Assembly: GCA_002501485.1 (NCBI GenBank)
Contig: DLTS01000046.1
Span: 7,827-27,067, forward strand
Direction: 5' to 3'
DNA from: Acidimicrobiaceae bacterium UBA7830
GTDB taxonomy: Bacteria > Actinomycetota > Acidimicrobiia > Acidimicrobiales > Ilumatobacteraceae
DNA: 19,241 bases
Each line of letters starts with the position of its first letter. The first letter of the stretch is position 1. Positions 7,112 to 14,568 of the stretch are shown here, piece after piece. The notes under the pieces are model-generated. The model saw only the letters and a program-made list of their open reading frames with translations. It was not told the DNA's origin and searched no databases. The position numbers were made by a program, and so were the translations under genes.

Positions 7112-7934
7112 GGCATGGCATCGTCATCTCCAGGCCCTCGCGGGCAACGACAACATCGATTCCTGCCTCTGCGCCGCGCCGCTGATATTCGGCTTCGATG
7201 GCATCCAGCTCATCGTCAGAGCGCGAAGGGTCATGATGAAACAGCACCAGAGTTGACACACGTGCTGCGATCGCCAGCGACATTGCGTAATCGATTCGGC
7301 AGTGCCCCCAATTCTCGCGACCCGCATAATCGGCATCAACAAACTGCGCATCGTGAATAAGCACATCTGCCGCTTCACAAAGATCGAGCACATCAGGAGC
7401 AAACCATTTAGGGTCGGTGGGCTCTTGGTGATCGCTCACATAGACGACCGATCGATCGTCATAGGTCACCCGATACCCGAGGGTCGGGCCAATGTGCGGC
7501 ACTTCTGCAGCCCGAACAGTAAATGAGCCGATCTCCCACTCTGATGGCGCCACATCGTGGATTGCAATCTGCGCGCCAATGCTGTCAAGAGCCACCGGAA
7601 ATACCGGTTGCGCAATGGCCGCCGCAAAGCAATCGCGGGCCGAACGGCCGTCATCTTGAGCCGGCGCCCACACATTGATCTTGCAATCCTCACATTGGAG
7701 TTGAGGAAGAAACGGTAGACCTTGAATGTGATCCCAATGAAGATGGCTCACCAACACATTGAGACGTTGAACCGAGGCGTCGAGGGTGCCACCGAAGTAG
7801 CGAACACCAGTGCCGAGATCAAAAATCAGCGGGTCTTCGCCAGGCGCGGCAACCGAGACGCAAGAGGTATTACCCCCGTAGCGTTGCACCTCCGGACTGT
7901 GACATGGAGTCGACCCCCGCACCCCGTGGAACAC
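7092..7934 (-). CDS. Metallo-beta-lactamase-fold hydrolase, RNase Z/phosphodiesterase-like
   Basis: A 280-residue protein with the metal-binding motif HLHWDH (His64, His66, Asp68, His69). Further likely ligands are His147 in VPHIG, Asp168 in VSDH and a His in LFHHDP (233/234). The N-terminal GVRGSTP and VQRYGGNTSCV motifs, and IHDAQF (194-198), place it with the RNase Z-like or cyclic-nucleotide-phosphodiesterase-like branch rather than with antibiotic beta-lactamases. The substrate is unknown. The assigned start is GTG 7934, but the family's first beta strand would begin several residues earlier (DVTIVF is encoded upstream in frame) with no standard start codon before the in-frame stop at 7968-7970, so the true N-terminus is uncertain. 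It is followed in overlap by the MauE-like gene. Confidence 0.8.
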   Translation of the reverse strand: MFHGVRGSTPCHSPEVQRYGGNTSCVSVAAPGEDPLIFDLGTGVRYFGGTLDASVQRLNVLVSHLHWDHIQGLPFLPQLQCEDCKINVWAPAQDDGRSARDCFAAAIAQPVFPVALDSIGAQIAIHDVAPSEWEIGSFTVRAAEVPHIGPTLGYRVTYDDRSVVYVSDHQEPTDPKWFAPDVLDLCEAADVLIHDAQFVDADYAGRENWGHCRIDYAMSLAIAARVSTLVLFHHDPSRSDDELDAIEAEYQRRGAEAGIDVVVAREGLEMTMPCHADRHA

Positions 7935-8003
7935 GATCGTTACGTCGTTGCCACCGATAGCAACACGCTAATTGCACTCTGTGTGCGTCACCACGAAATC
8001 AGC

Positions 8004-8019
8004 CCTGACATATGTCACA
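8004..8019 (-). promoter_or_regulatory. Palindrome resembling a CRP/GlxR-type operator
   Basis: On the minus strand TGTGACATATGTCAGG matches the actinobacterial GlxR/CRP pattern TGTGANNTANNTCACA except for the last two bases, and contains the perfect 12-bp palindrome TGACATATGTCA (8006-8017). It lies between mutY and the metallo-hydrolase gene, about 70 nt before the latter's assigned start and upstream of a -10-like TAGCGT at 7965-7970. Regulator identity is inferred only. Confidence 0.4.
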
Positions 8020-8036
8020 CCCGAACTACATGCGGT

Positions 8037-8888
8037 TTATGGAAGTCGGATTGTGTCGCTGTCAAGGACGCAGAGTCCATCTTTCACGAGTCCATCGACC
8101 ACTTCGCGCGCTTGAGCAGGGCTGCGATTCACAATGTCAGGCACGTCATCGATTCGCACCGCGCCCTGACCTAAGCTCCTCAACAACAAACCTCGCGCCT
8201 GCCGGCGACTGCCTTCAAATTGCGCTTGCGGTCGTGAAACACCGGCGGATGACCGTGCCGGGTCGGCAACACCAGAGGCGCCCCTCCATTGGCAAATATC
8301 GCTCAGTGGACATTCATCACAATGGGCCCGACGAGAAGTGCATACCGTTCCCCCAAGGTCCATCATCGCTTGATTCCACAGCCAACTCTCGCCCGCGGGA
8401 ACGAGAGCGTCGGCGAACGCCTGCGCCTCCGGCCCAGACAGCGATCTACCCCCCACTCGCGCAAGCACTCGACCAACATTCGTGTCAAGCACGCCAACAT
8501 CGTGTCCGAACGCAAATGCGAGAACAGCGCGCGCCGTGTACGGACCAATACCAGGCAGGGCCAGTAATGATTCGAAATCTTCGGGAAACTCACCCAACTC
8601 GACGATGGCTGCCGCACACCGGTGCAAGTTTCGAGCCCGGCGCGGGTACCCCATGCCTTGCCACAGTTGCAAAACATCACCAAGTGGGCTCACAGCGCAC
8701 GCAGACGGCGTCGGGAATCGTTCCATGAATACAGGCCACTTCTCGGCGACTCTGCCCACCTGAGTTTGTTGGCTCATCACCTCGCTGACAAGAACACCCC
8801 AAGGGTCACGGGTCGTACGCCATGGCAATTCTCGAATCGTGTGCGACGCCCATCCGAGCACCCGCTCAACGACCGCATCGTTGTTCAC
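8037..8888 (-). CDS. mutY: A/G-specific adenine DNA glycosylase MutY
   Basis: This 283-residue enzyme removes adenine mispaired with 8-oxoguanine. Catalytic Glu36 lies in VSEVMSQQTQV, the helix-hairpin-helix in LPGIGPYTAR (about 111-120) and catalytic Asp135 in VLDTNVGR. The [4Fe-4S] loop is complete as C-x6-C-x2-C-x5-C at Cys183, Cys190, Cys193 and Cys199. After the cluster only about 80 residues remain, so the C-terminal NUDIX-like domain that reads 8-oxoguanine in E. coli MutY is missing or reduced to a small domain. Compact versions occur in other actinobacteria, I believe. The GTG start overlaps the stop of the upstream flippase-like gene by 4 nt (GTGA), indicating translational coupling. 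Confidence 0.92.
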   Translation of the reverse strand: MNNDAVVERVLGWASHTIRELPWRTTRDPWGVLVSEVMSQQTQVGRVAEKWPVFMERFPTPSACAVSPLGDVLQLWQGMGYPRRARNLHRCAAAIVELGEFPEDFESLLALPGIGPYTARAVLAFAFGHDVGVLDTNVGRVLARVGGRSLSGPEAQAFADALVPAGESWLWNQAMMDLGGTVCTSRRAHCDECPLSDICQWRGASGVADPARSSAGVSRPQAQFEGSRRQARGLLLRSLGQGAVRIDDVPDIVNRSPAQAREVVDGLVKDGLCVLDSDTIRLP

Positions 8889-10198
8889 GATTCTTCATCA
8901 TTGCCAGACGGCAGCAATTCGTCATCACCCGACACCGCACGGGTCGGCCCATCATCGACCTCGTTACGACGACGCAGGGGCGACCACCGTCGAGGGTGCT
9001 GAACTGAGGCGTCGTGCGGCGGCCGAATGTACTGTCCGGTGCCATCTCGAGTCGGAAAGCGCAACTGAAAGTCGACCCTCGAAATGCCCCGCTTTGTCTC
9101 CTCTTCAGCGAGATCTCGCAATCGAATCAGGCGTTCACGGCGCTCAATGCGCCACGGACCCACTCGCAGCGAGGCATACATCAGGCCACCGAGGATGATG
9201 GGAAAGAAGAACTGAGCAAATCGATATGACGCCACTCCGAGCGTTGCTGTTCTGAAGGGCACTCCAAAGCCTCGAAGCATGCCGACATAGCCGGTGTCGA
9301 CATAGCCAAGTCCGCCAGGTGTAATCGGAATTGCGGCAAGCACGTTGGCGATGCCAAACGCAATGATGAGCGCATCGAAATCGAGCGACACTCCGAACGC
9401 CCGAATGAACACCCACAAGGCACAGGCATCGAGCATCCAATTCAACGTGGCCCATAATGCGACCCGGCCAAGTAGGTGCCGGTCGGTGATGAGCGCCTCC
9501 AAGCGCTCCGCTAACTGGTGCACCACTTGCGATGCGCGATCCTCGTTGACCCGCAATTTGCGAGCAATGAACCGCACAATCCTCTCAGAGCGACCCTTGC
9601 CTTCCATCAGTCCGAAAGTCAACGCTCCTGCGAACAACATGACGACAACTCCGACGAGAGCTGCGCCGCCGTACAGCGGGTTCACACCACGAATCGGAAT
9701 CGAAATCACAAGACCAGTCCACAGAATGAAGTTGAGAATGACTGCCGAGCCGAGCCCAACGGTCGCAAGTGCGAACCCGGCATCAGGACCCGACATCCCC
9801 GACAACGTCATCAGACGAAATCCGAGCGTTGAACCGGCTGCGTTTCCTCCAGGAACAATGCTCGACAGCGCACGTGCACTCATCTGAATGCGAAACAGAT
9901 GCACCCGTGACATCCCACGACCCGCATCACCAAGCGCCGCTTTCGTCAACGGGGCGTAGCACCACAAGGCCCCAATTTCGAGACCGAGCCCAAGCATGAG
10001 TAGCGAAGGGCGGACCTGCTGAATTTCTTCAAGCGCGGCCCTGAATCCGGGAATGAGGGGTATGACAAATAAGTAGACAACCGCGATAAACAAAACGAGT
10101 TTGATCGTGAAGCGAAAGCGCCGCTTCGATGTGCCGGCGCGCTCGCCTACGCCAAGGCTCTCAGGCACAGCGGAAACGCTGTCATCACTCGTCATCAC
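8885..10198 (-). CDS. Flippase-like integral membrane protein (lysylphosphatidylglycerol synthase TM region family, UPF0104)
   Basis: A 437-residue protein with about eight hydrophobic segments between residues 30 and 345, then a long hydrophilic, Arg-rich cytosolic tail (about 350-437). Signatures of the family are PGGNAAGSTLGFR (about 115-128) and ITPGGLGYVDTGYVG (about 290-305). Only the membrane part is present; the aminoacyl-transferase domain of MprF is absent, so it should not make lysyl-phosphatidylglycerol. Relatives are proposed to flip lipids or act in glycolipid and cell-envelope synthesis; the substrate here is unknown. Start is GTG 10198 or the adjacent ATG 10195. It is coupled to mutY by a GTGA overlap and separated from the upstream oxidoreductase gene by 54 nt. 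Confidence 0.8.
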   Translation of the reverse strand: MMTSDDSVSAVPESLGVGERAGTSKRRFRFTIKLVLFIAVVYLFVIPLIPGFRAALEEIQQVRPSLLMLGLGLEIGALWCYAPLTKAALGDAGRGMSRVHLFRIQMSARALSSIVPGGNAAGSTLGFRLMTLSGMSGPDAGFALATVGLGSAVILNFILWTGLVISIPIRGVNPLYGGAALVGVVVMLFAGALTFGLMEGKGRSERIVRFIARKLRVNEDRASQVVHQLAERLEALITDRHLLGRVALWATLNWMLDACALWVFIRAFGVSLDFDALIIAFGIANVLAAIPITPGGLGYVDTGYVGMLRGFGVPFRTATLGVASYRFAQFFFPIILGGLMYASLRVGPWRIERRERLIRLRDLAEEETKRGISRVDFQLRFPTRDGTGQYIRPPHDASVQHPRRWSPLRRRNEVDDGPTRAVSGDDELLPSGNDEES

Positions 10199-10216
10199 AG
10201 AATCCGTTCGGCACCT

Positions 10217-10222
10217 ATGATA
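10217..10222 (-). promoter_or_regulatory. Weak -10-like box before the flippase-like gene
   Basis: TATCAT on the minus strand lies 18 nt before GTG 10198 in the 54-nt gap after the luciferase-like gene. No matching -35 is seen. It may give the flippase-mutY pair its own promoter. Confidence 0.25.
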
Positions 10223-10252
10223 CGCGACGACAAATTGCGGTTGTGGTGACCC

Positions 10253-11254
10253 CTAGGGCGACCAGTTTGAAAACGCTTGAATCGTCGCCTTTACATCACC
10301 CAACGGGTACAGAATCGGCGACGTGCAACCGTTCTCGATGTACTGCGCAACCGCTGCTTTTGCCTCGTTAGGCGTGCCAGATGCCGTGAGCATTTGAACG
10401 ATCTCGTCGGGCACCAGTTTTGATGCCGCTTCAACCTGCTCATGAGTTGCTGGCCACGTCAATACCTCGCCCACTGCGTCGAGCAGCGATTGTGGAACGC
10501 CTGAGGCTTTCATGATGTGGGGCTGCTGGCCGAGGTATTGCGTCACCATATTGCGCGCCATATCGAGGGCGGTTTGGCGGTCTTCGTGAACGGAGCACAC
10601 CACCAACTGTGGGCGGTCGAGATCGCTGGCCGACCGTCCGACCCGAGCCGCACCAATTTCAAGTGCTTCCATCGCCCGAGAGTTGTAGTCGGGTGATACG
10701 AGGTAGTTGAGCACTACCCCATCGGCAATTTCACCGGTGAGTTCCATCATCTTCATTCCGGTCGCACCGATATAAATCGGCACATCTTTCGGTCGTCGCT
10801 CCTGGTACACGTAATCAAGCTCAACGCCGTCGAGGTGCACATGCTCACCATGAAACGTGACGTTTTCGTTCGCGAGAAGTGCCCGAATGACGGTGACCGA
10901 TTCGCGCATCATCGCCAGAGGCTTCGTCCTGTTGATGCCAACTTTGCTCGCCAACGGGTCCCACCATGCTCCAAGGCCACACAGCACGCGTCCTGGTGCG
11001 AGATCGTCAAGCGTTGAGAACAGCGAGGCAAGCCGAGCGGGATTACGAGTCCACACATCAATGACGCCAGAACCGATCTTGATGTGATTGGTTGTTGCGG
11101 CAAAGGCAGCCATTGGCACCGTCGCCTCGCGAACGAGCCTCGAATCTGCCTGCCACACGGCATGAAAGCCTGACTCTTCGGCGAACTGGGCAATTTCCAT
11201 CGCCTCAGCAATCGGGTGTGCATCTTGCAGATAGATCGCCATTGGTACTGACAT
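10253..11254 (-). CDS. Luciferase-like (LLM) flavin/F420-dependent oxidoreductase
   Basis: A 333-residue single-domain TIM-barrel protein of the luciferase-like superfamily. It shows the N-terminal pattern of a search for FAEESGFHAVW (24-34), the conserved strand GSGVIDVWTRNPARLA (61-76), TLDDLAPGRV (81-90) and PIYIGATGMKMMELTGEIADG (159-179). The sequence leans towards the methylenetetrahydromethanopterin reductase-like, F420-using branch common in actinobacteria; FMN cannot be excluded. The substrate is unknown. Sitting directly after three amide or ureide hydrolases, it may reduce or oxidise a ring intermediate. ATG 11254 is preferred over a longer start at 11353 because GGAGGAG lies 5 nt before it and the upstream stop and this start interlock as TGATG. 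Confidence 0.83.
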   Translation of the reverse strand: MSVPMAIYLQDAHPIAEAMEIAQFAEESGFHAVWQADSRLVREATVPMAAFAATTNHIKIGSGVIDVWTRNPARLASLFSTLDDLAPGRVLCGLGAWWDPLASKVGINRTKPLAMMRESVTVIRALLANENVTFHGEHVHLDGVELDYVYQERRPKDVPIYIGATGMKMMELTGEIADGVVLNYLVSPDYNSRAMEALEIGAARVGRSASDLDRPQLVVCSVHEDRQTALDMARNMVTQYLGQQPHIMKASGVPQSLLDAVGEVLTWPATHEQVEAASKLVPDEIVQMLTASGTPNEAKAAVAQYIENGCTSPILYPLGDVKATIQAFSNWSP

Positions 11255-12315
11255 CAGATCTCCTCCAGTCGTGCGAAGAGACGGTGCGCCGACTCTTTTG
11301 CTTTTGTTCGAACTTCTTGCTCGTCGACACGTGTGGGTGTTCCGTTCGACCACACCACCTCGCCATCGACTTCAACGCTGATCGGGCTTGTCCCGGTATT
11401 AAATGCCTGAAACCACGGATCGAATTGCGGTGACGCCCACACCACCTTGTCGTTCGCCGCCTCAGGAACAAGCGCCCAGCCATGCTCTAACCAACCCCAC
11501 GCCGTTTCAGGAGTGGTCTCTACGTCGATTGCGCGCCCGGCCACGTAGGCGAGACGAAACTCTTCCAGCATGTCGGCACCGATGCCGTCGGTTCCGAGGG
11601 CGACCGGGTTGGCAAAACGTGCCGGGTTCGCATACCCAACCGAGTTGTTCATATTCGATCTCGGGTTATGAACAAGCGTTCCTTGTAGGCCGTGGTTATC
11701 GGGCAGCAGGACACCGTGAATTAACAACCAGTCGGGCTGGGCGAGATGGCGAATTCGCTCTTCCGCCCCAACATCGTCTGGACCTTCCGCAACATGAATG
11801 TGCACGCCTACACCAAGATCTGACGCAATCCCTGCGGCCGCTTCAAGAGTGTCGTCGGTGCACGTGAACGATGCATGAACACCGACCATTCCTCGACCAC
11901 CGCCGGAGATGAACCGGCGATTCTCCTCCAGCCCTCGTCGAGCCCCATCGGCTCCGTGACGGTCGGTCACCCCATAGCTGCACACCGATCGCACGCCGAC
12001 CTCGTCACATGCCTCGGCAATCGCGTCGAGCGAACCGTCGATCGCATTAGGTGATTCATGGTGGTCGATGATTGCGGTGCAACCTCTTGCGAGAGCTTCC
12101 AGTGCGCCGAGACGGGCCGAATCACGAATGATGTCGAGATCGATCGCCATGTCAAGACGCCACCACACCAGTTCAAGAATCTGCCGAAAGTTGGTCGGGG
12201 TTGCCGGAGGTGCAGGCATACCCCGAGCCAGCGCCGAATACAGGTGGTGATGAGCACACACCAATCCCCCGCTCACCGAAGTGAAGTTGGTCGACTCCCC
12301 CATATCGACCGTCAC
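11254..12315 (-). CDS. ssnA: SsnA-like amidohydrolase (ATZ/TRZ-type), shortened at both ends
   Basis: A 353-residue metal-dependent amidohydrolase. The family motif GLVCAHHHLYSALARGMP (17-34) carries the His22-x-His24 pair, and IDHHESPN (83-90) matches SsnA closely. HVAE gives His174 and Glu177, LLIHG gives His200 and GTDGIGADM gives Asp243, completing the metal site. SsnA relatives are thought to deaminate or hydrolyse purine-derived rings; E. coli ssnA lies in a purine-breakdown region that also contains a hydantoinase gene. The protein is about 90 residues shorter than E. coli SsnA (442 from memory): only 16 residues precede GLV where about 50 are usual, and the usual C-terminal GxxADxVV stretch is absent. 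GTG 12315 overlaps the upstream stop (GTGA); ATG 12303 is an alternative. Confidence 0.75.
   Translation of the reverse strand: MTVDMGESTNFTSVSGGLVCAHHHLYSALARGMPAPPATPTNFRQILELVWWRLDMAIDLDIIRDSARLGALEALARGCTAIIDHHESPNAIDGSLDAIAEACDEVGVRSVCSYGVTDRHGADGARRGLEENRRFISGGGRGMVGVHASFTCTDDTLEAAAGIASDLGVGVHIHVAEGPDDVGAEERIRHLAQPDWLLIHGVLLPDNHGLQGTLVHNPRSNMNNSVGYANPARFANPVALGTDGIGADMLEEFRLAYVAGRAIDVETTPETAWGWLEHGWALVPEAANDKVVWASPQFDPWFQAFNTGTSPISVEVDGEVVWSNGTPTRVDEQEVRTKAKESAHRLFARLEEI
11260..11266 (-). promoter_or_regulatory. Ribosome binding site deciding the LLM gene start
   Basis: GGAGGAG on the minus strand lies 5 nt before ATG 11254, inside the last codons of the SsnA-like gene. It settles the start against the upstream in-frame alternative. 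Confidence 0.75.
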
Positions 12316-13241
12316 CCCGATGGGGGCGCCACGCCTTTCTGTTCGGTGATGATCCGATACGCCTCAGGACGCCGGTACACATCAAAGTTAAAAAGCGTCT
12401 TTTTGTAGTGCTGGCAGAGATCAAGGTCACACCGGGCAGAAATCAACACGTCACCACTCACTGTCGCTTGAGCGACAACCTGACCAGAGGGCGCAATGAT
12501 TTGCGAATGCGATAGCGACTCGACACCCTCCTCGGTTCCGCCTTTGGCGACGCCTACTACCCACGTTCCGTTCTGATAGGCCCCCGAGGCCATCACCAGG
12601 TTGTTGTGAAACGATTGCAACGGGTTTTGATCAGGGTCAGGGGCGTAATGCAGTGGAGTGTTGTAGCCAATGAGCACAAGTTCTACGCCTTGCAAGCCGA
12701 GCACACGATAGGTCTCAGGCCACCGGCGATCATTACAGATGGCCATGCCCACGATGCCACCGAATGCGTTCACTACCCCGAAACCGTCAGGCGACTCTTC
12801 GAAGTAGCGACGCTCGAGATGCTGGAAGGGGCGGTGTGGCTCGTCATTAGCGTGCCCGGGAATATGAACCTTGCGGTACTTGCCAACGATGGCCCCTGTC
12901 TTGTCGACGAGGACGTATGTGTTGTAGCGATGGCCATCTCGGGTGAGTTCGGCGTATCCAAGACAGAAACCAACCCCAAGTCGTGCAGCTTCATCAAAGA
13001 GCGGCTGAACATCAGCGTTCGGCATCTCACGCTCGTAGTAGTGATCGTGACCAGCGATGTCTTCGGTGAACCACCGAGGGAAGAACGTCGTCAATGCAAG
13101 TTCTGGAAACACGACAAGGTCACAGCCCGCTTCCGCCCCATCACGAAGCAGAGCAATCAGACGCCCAGCGACCTCAGCACGCGACTCATCGGCCGCAATC
13201 GGACCCATCTGTGCTGCCCCAACGTTGACAATTCGACTCAC
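12312..13241 (-). CDS. N-carbamoyl-D-amino acid amidohydrolase (nitrilase superfamily, D-carbamoylase)
   Basis: A 309-residue cytosolic enzyme that splits N-carbamoyl compounds into amine, carbon dioxide and ammonia. It aligns from memory along its length with the Agrobacterium D-carbamoylase: FPELALTTFFPRW near residue 45, GKYRKVHIPGH near 120, RPFQHLERRYFE near 137 and ICNDRRWPE near 168. The catalytic triad is Glu47, Lys124 and Cys169, corresponding to Glu47, Lys127 and Cys172 of that enzyme. Beta-ureidopropionase is a close alternative within the superfamily. GTG 13241 is preceded by GGAGG at 13246-13250 and overlaps the upstream M20 gene as GTGA. With the hydantoinase at the right edge it could complete hydantoin or dihydropyrimidine breakdown. 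Confidence 0.85.
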   Translation of the reverse strand: MSRIVNVGAAQMGPIAADESRAEVAGRLIALLRDGAEAGCDLVVFPELALTTFFPRWFTEDIAGHDHYYEREMPNADVQPLFDEAARLGVGFCLGYAELTRDGHRYNTYVLVDKTGAIVGKYRKVHIPGHANDEPHRPFQHLERRYFEESPDGFGVVNAFGGIVGMAICNDRRWPETYRVLGLQGVELVLIGYNTPLHYAPDPDQNPLQSFHNNLVMASGAYQNGTWVVGVAKGGTEEGVESLSHSQIIAPSGQVVAQATVSGDVLISARCDLDLCQHYKKTLFNFDVYRRPEAYRIITEQKGVAPPSG

Positions 13242-14494
13242 TTCGCCTCCTCAAACGTTGTCCCCGCTAACTCCAGCATGACATCACACAGCACCTGACA
13301 ACCGGCGATGAGGTCTTCATCGGCCGTGATCTCTGCCGGGTTGTGGCTGATTCCACGCACGCTTGGCGTGAATACCATCGCCGACGGGCACACACGCGCC
13401 AACATCTGGGCATCATGACCAGCTCCCGATGGCATGCGCTTGACAGAGAGTTCTCGTTGCTGGGCCGAGCGCTCAACGATTTCAACGACACGATCGTCGA
13501 ACACGACAGGAGCAAACCGAGCGAGAGATTCGGTTTCAACGAGCAGTCCGTGCTGGGCGGCAACTTCTTCGATCAGCGCAGCAACTTCACGTTCGACATT
13601 GATGAGCGTTTCATCATCAGTGTGGCGAACATCAACGGTGAACGTCGCTGATGCCGGAACGACATTCACCAAATTCGGCACCAATTCGACGCGACCAATG
13701 GTTCCGACTTGGGGCTCACCAATCCGCTCGACGATTCGCTGCAGTTCAGCGCCGATCGTAAACAACGCAGCCGCCGGGTCTTTTCTCATTGACATTGGCG
13801 TCGTGCCTGCATGGTTCGACTGGCCGCGCAAGGTGACCTTTGTCCATGAGATTCCTTGGACTCCCGTGACTGCGCCAATTTTGATGTCTTCAACTTCAAG
13901 AACGGGGCCCTGCTCGATATGGAGTTCGACAAAGGCGTGAGGAGCCGGTCCTGGGCTCGGTGCTCCACCGGCATAGCCGATTGATTCCAACTCGTCACCG
14001 AACCGAGCTCCATCGACCGCCCGAATATCAAGGGCCTCTTCAACTGTCATTCCGCCGGCGTAGACAAGACTTCCCAACATGTCAGGCGGAAATCGAGCAC
14101 CTTCTTCATCGGTAAAAAACCCAACGGCCAGCGGTCGATCTAACTCATCCCCAGCGCTCATGACTGATTCGATGACTTCGAGACCCGCTAACACCCCGAG
14201 GTTTCCGTCAAAACGACCCCCTGTTGCCACGGTGTCAATGTGCGAGCCGGTCATCACCGGCGACAACCCAGACGGGTGCGGCATCGTCGCAATGACATTG
14301 CCGACGCCATCGATTGAAATGTCGAGGCCAAGATCTCGCATCCATTTCACGACAAGGTCGCGTCCCTGACCGTCTTCAGCGGTGAGGGCGAGACGAGCAG
14401 ACCCGCGATCACCATCGGCACCAACAATTGCTCCAATTTCTGCGAGTTCTTCGAGACGCTGCAATAGGCGCTCTCCATTGACGGCCAAGTTCAC
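13238..14494 (-). CDS. M20-family amidase, hydantoinase/carbamoylase type (L-carbamoylase, beta-ureidopropionase or allantoate amidohydrolase)
   Basis: A 418-residue dinuclear zinc amidohydrolase. Ligands are visible at His85 (GSHIDT), Asp96 (GGRFDGNLG), Glu131 (FTDEEGARF, with Glu130 as base), His192 (ELHIEQGP) and His384 (GISHNP). GQSNHAGTTPM and SGAGHDAQ complete the family signature. Members hydrolyse N-carbamoyl-L-amino acids, N-carbamoyl-beta-alanine or allantoate, and sequence alone does not decide among them. I choose GTG 14494, giving MNLAVNGERLL, which fits the family N-terminus; the longer TTG start at 14530 would begin inside a hairpin. It is translationally coupled to the D-carbamoylase gene (GTGA), so two carbamoyl hydrolases of unrelated fold are made together. 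Confidence 0.85.
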   Translation of the reverse strand: MNLAVNGERLLQRLEELAEIGAIVGADGDRGSARLALTAEDGQGRDLVVKWMRDLGLDISIDGVGNVIATMPHPSGLSPVMTGSHIDTVATGGRFDGNLGVLAGLEVIESVMSAGDELDRPLAVGFFTDEEGARFPPDMLGSLVYAGGMTVEEALDIRAVDGARFGDELESIGYAGGAPSPGPAPHAFVELHIEQGPVLEVEDIKIGAVTGVQGISWTKVTLRGQSNHAGTTPMSMRKDPAAALFTIGAELQRIVERIGEPQVGTIGRVELVPNLVNVVPASATFTVDVRHTDDETLINVEREVAALIEEVAAQHGLLVETESLARFAPVVFDDRVVEIVERSAQQRELSVKRMPSGAGHDAQMLARVCPSAMVFTPSVRGISHNPAEITADEDLIAGCQVLCDVMLELAGTTFEEAK

Positions 14495-14509
14495 CCCGGA
14501 GAGCCTACG

Positions 14510-14536
14510 AACGCTTTTACATTTCGTCAAAGCGTT
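14510..14536 (-). promoter_or_regulatory. Inverted repeat upstream of the M20 amidase gene
   Basis: Perfect 8-bp arms AACGCTTT and AAAGCGTT are separated by 11 nt, ending 15 nt before GTG 14494 in the short gap after the serine hydrolase gene. It may be an operator for the carbamoylase/SsnA/LLM operon, or an mRNA hairpin that separates it from the upstream genes. Confidence 0.4.
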
Positions 14537-14568
14537 TCAACTGCGAGGCCGATTCGCTTTCACGCCGA

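Noticed and set aside
6399..7256. Long plus-strand open frame of 285 codons across ptrB's end and the MauE-like gene.
   Set aside because: It is a shadow of two well-supported genes and has the Arg/Thr/Pro-rich composition typical of antisense frames.
8012..8728. Plus-strand open frame of 238 codons opposite mutY.
   Set aside because: It is antisense to a gene with all MutY motifs and has no recognisable domain.
11255..11353. Longer N-terminus for the LLM oxidoreductase.
   Set aside because: The extra residues are Arg/Ser-rich and overlap the SsnA-like gene in another frame; a strong ribosome site supports ATG 11254.
14495..14530. TTG 14530 as the start of the M20 amidase.
   Set aside because: It lies within the right arm of the inverted repeat and adds 12 residues not typical of the family; GTG 14494 fits better.
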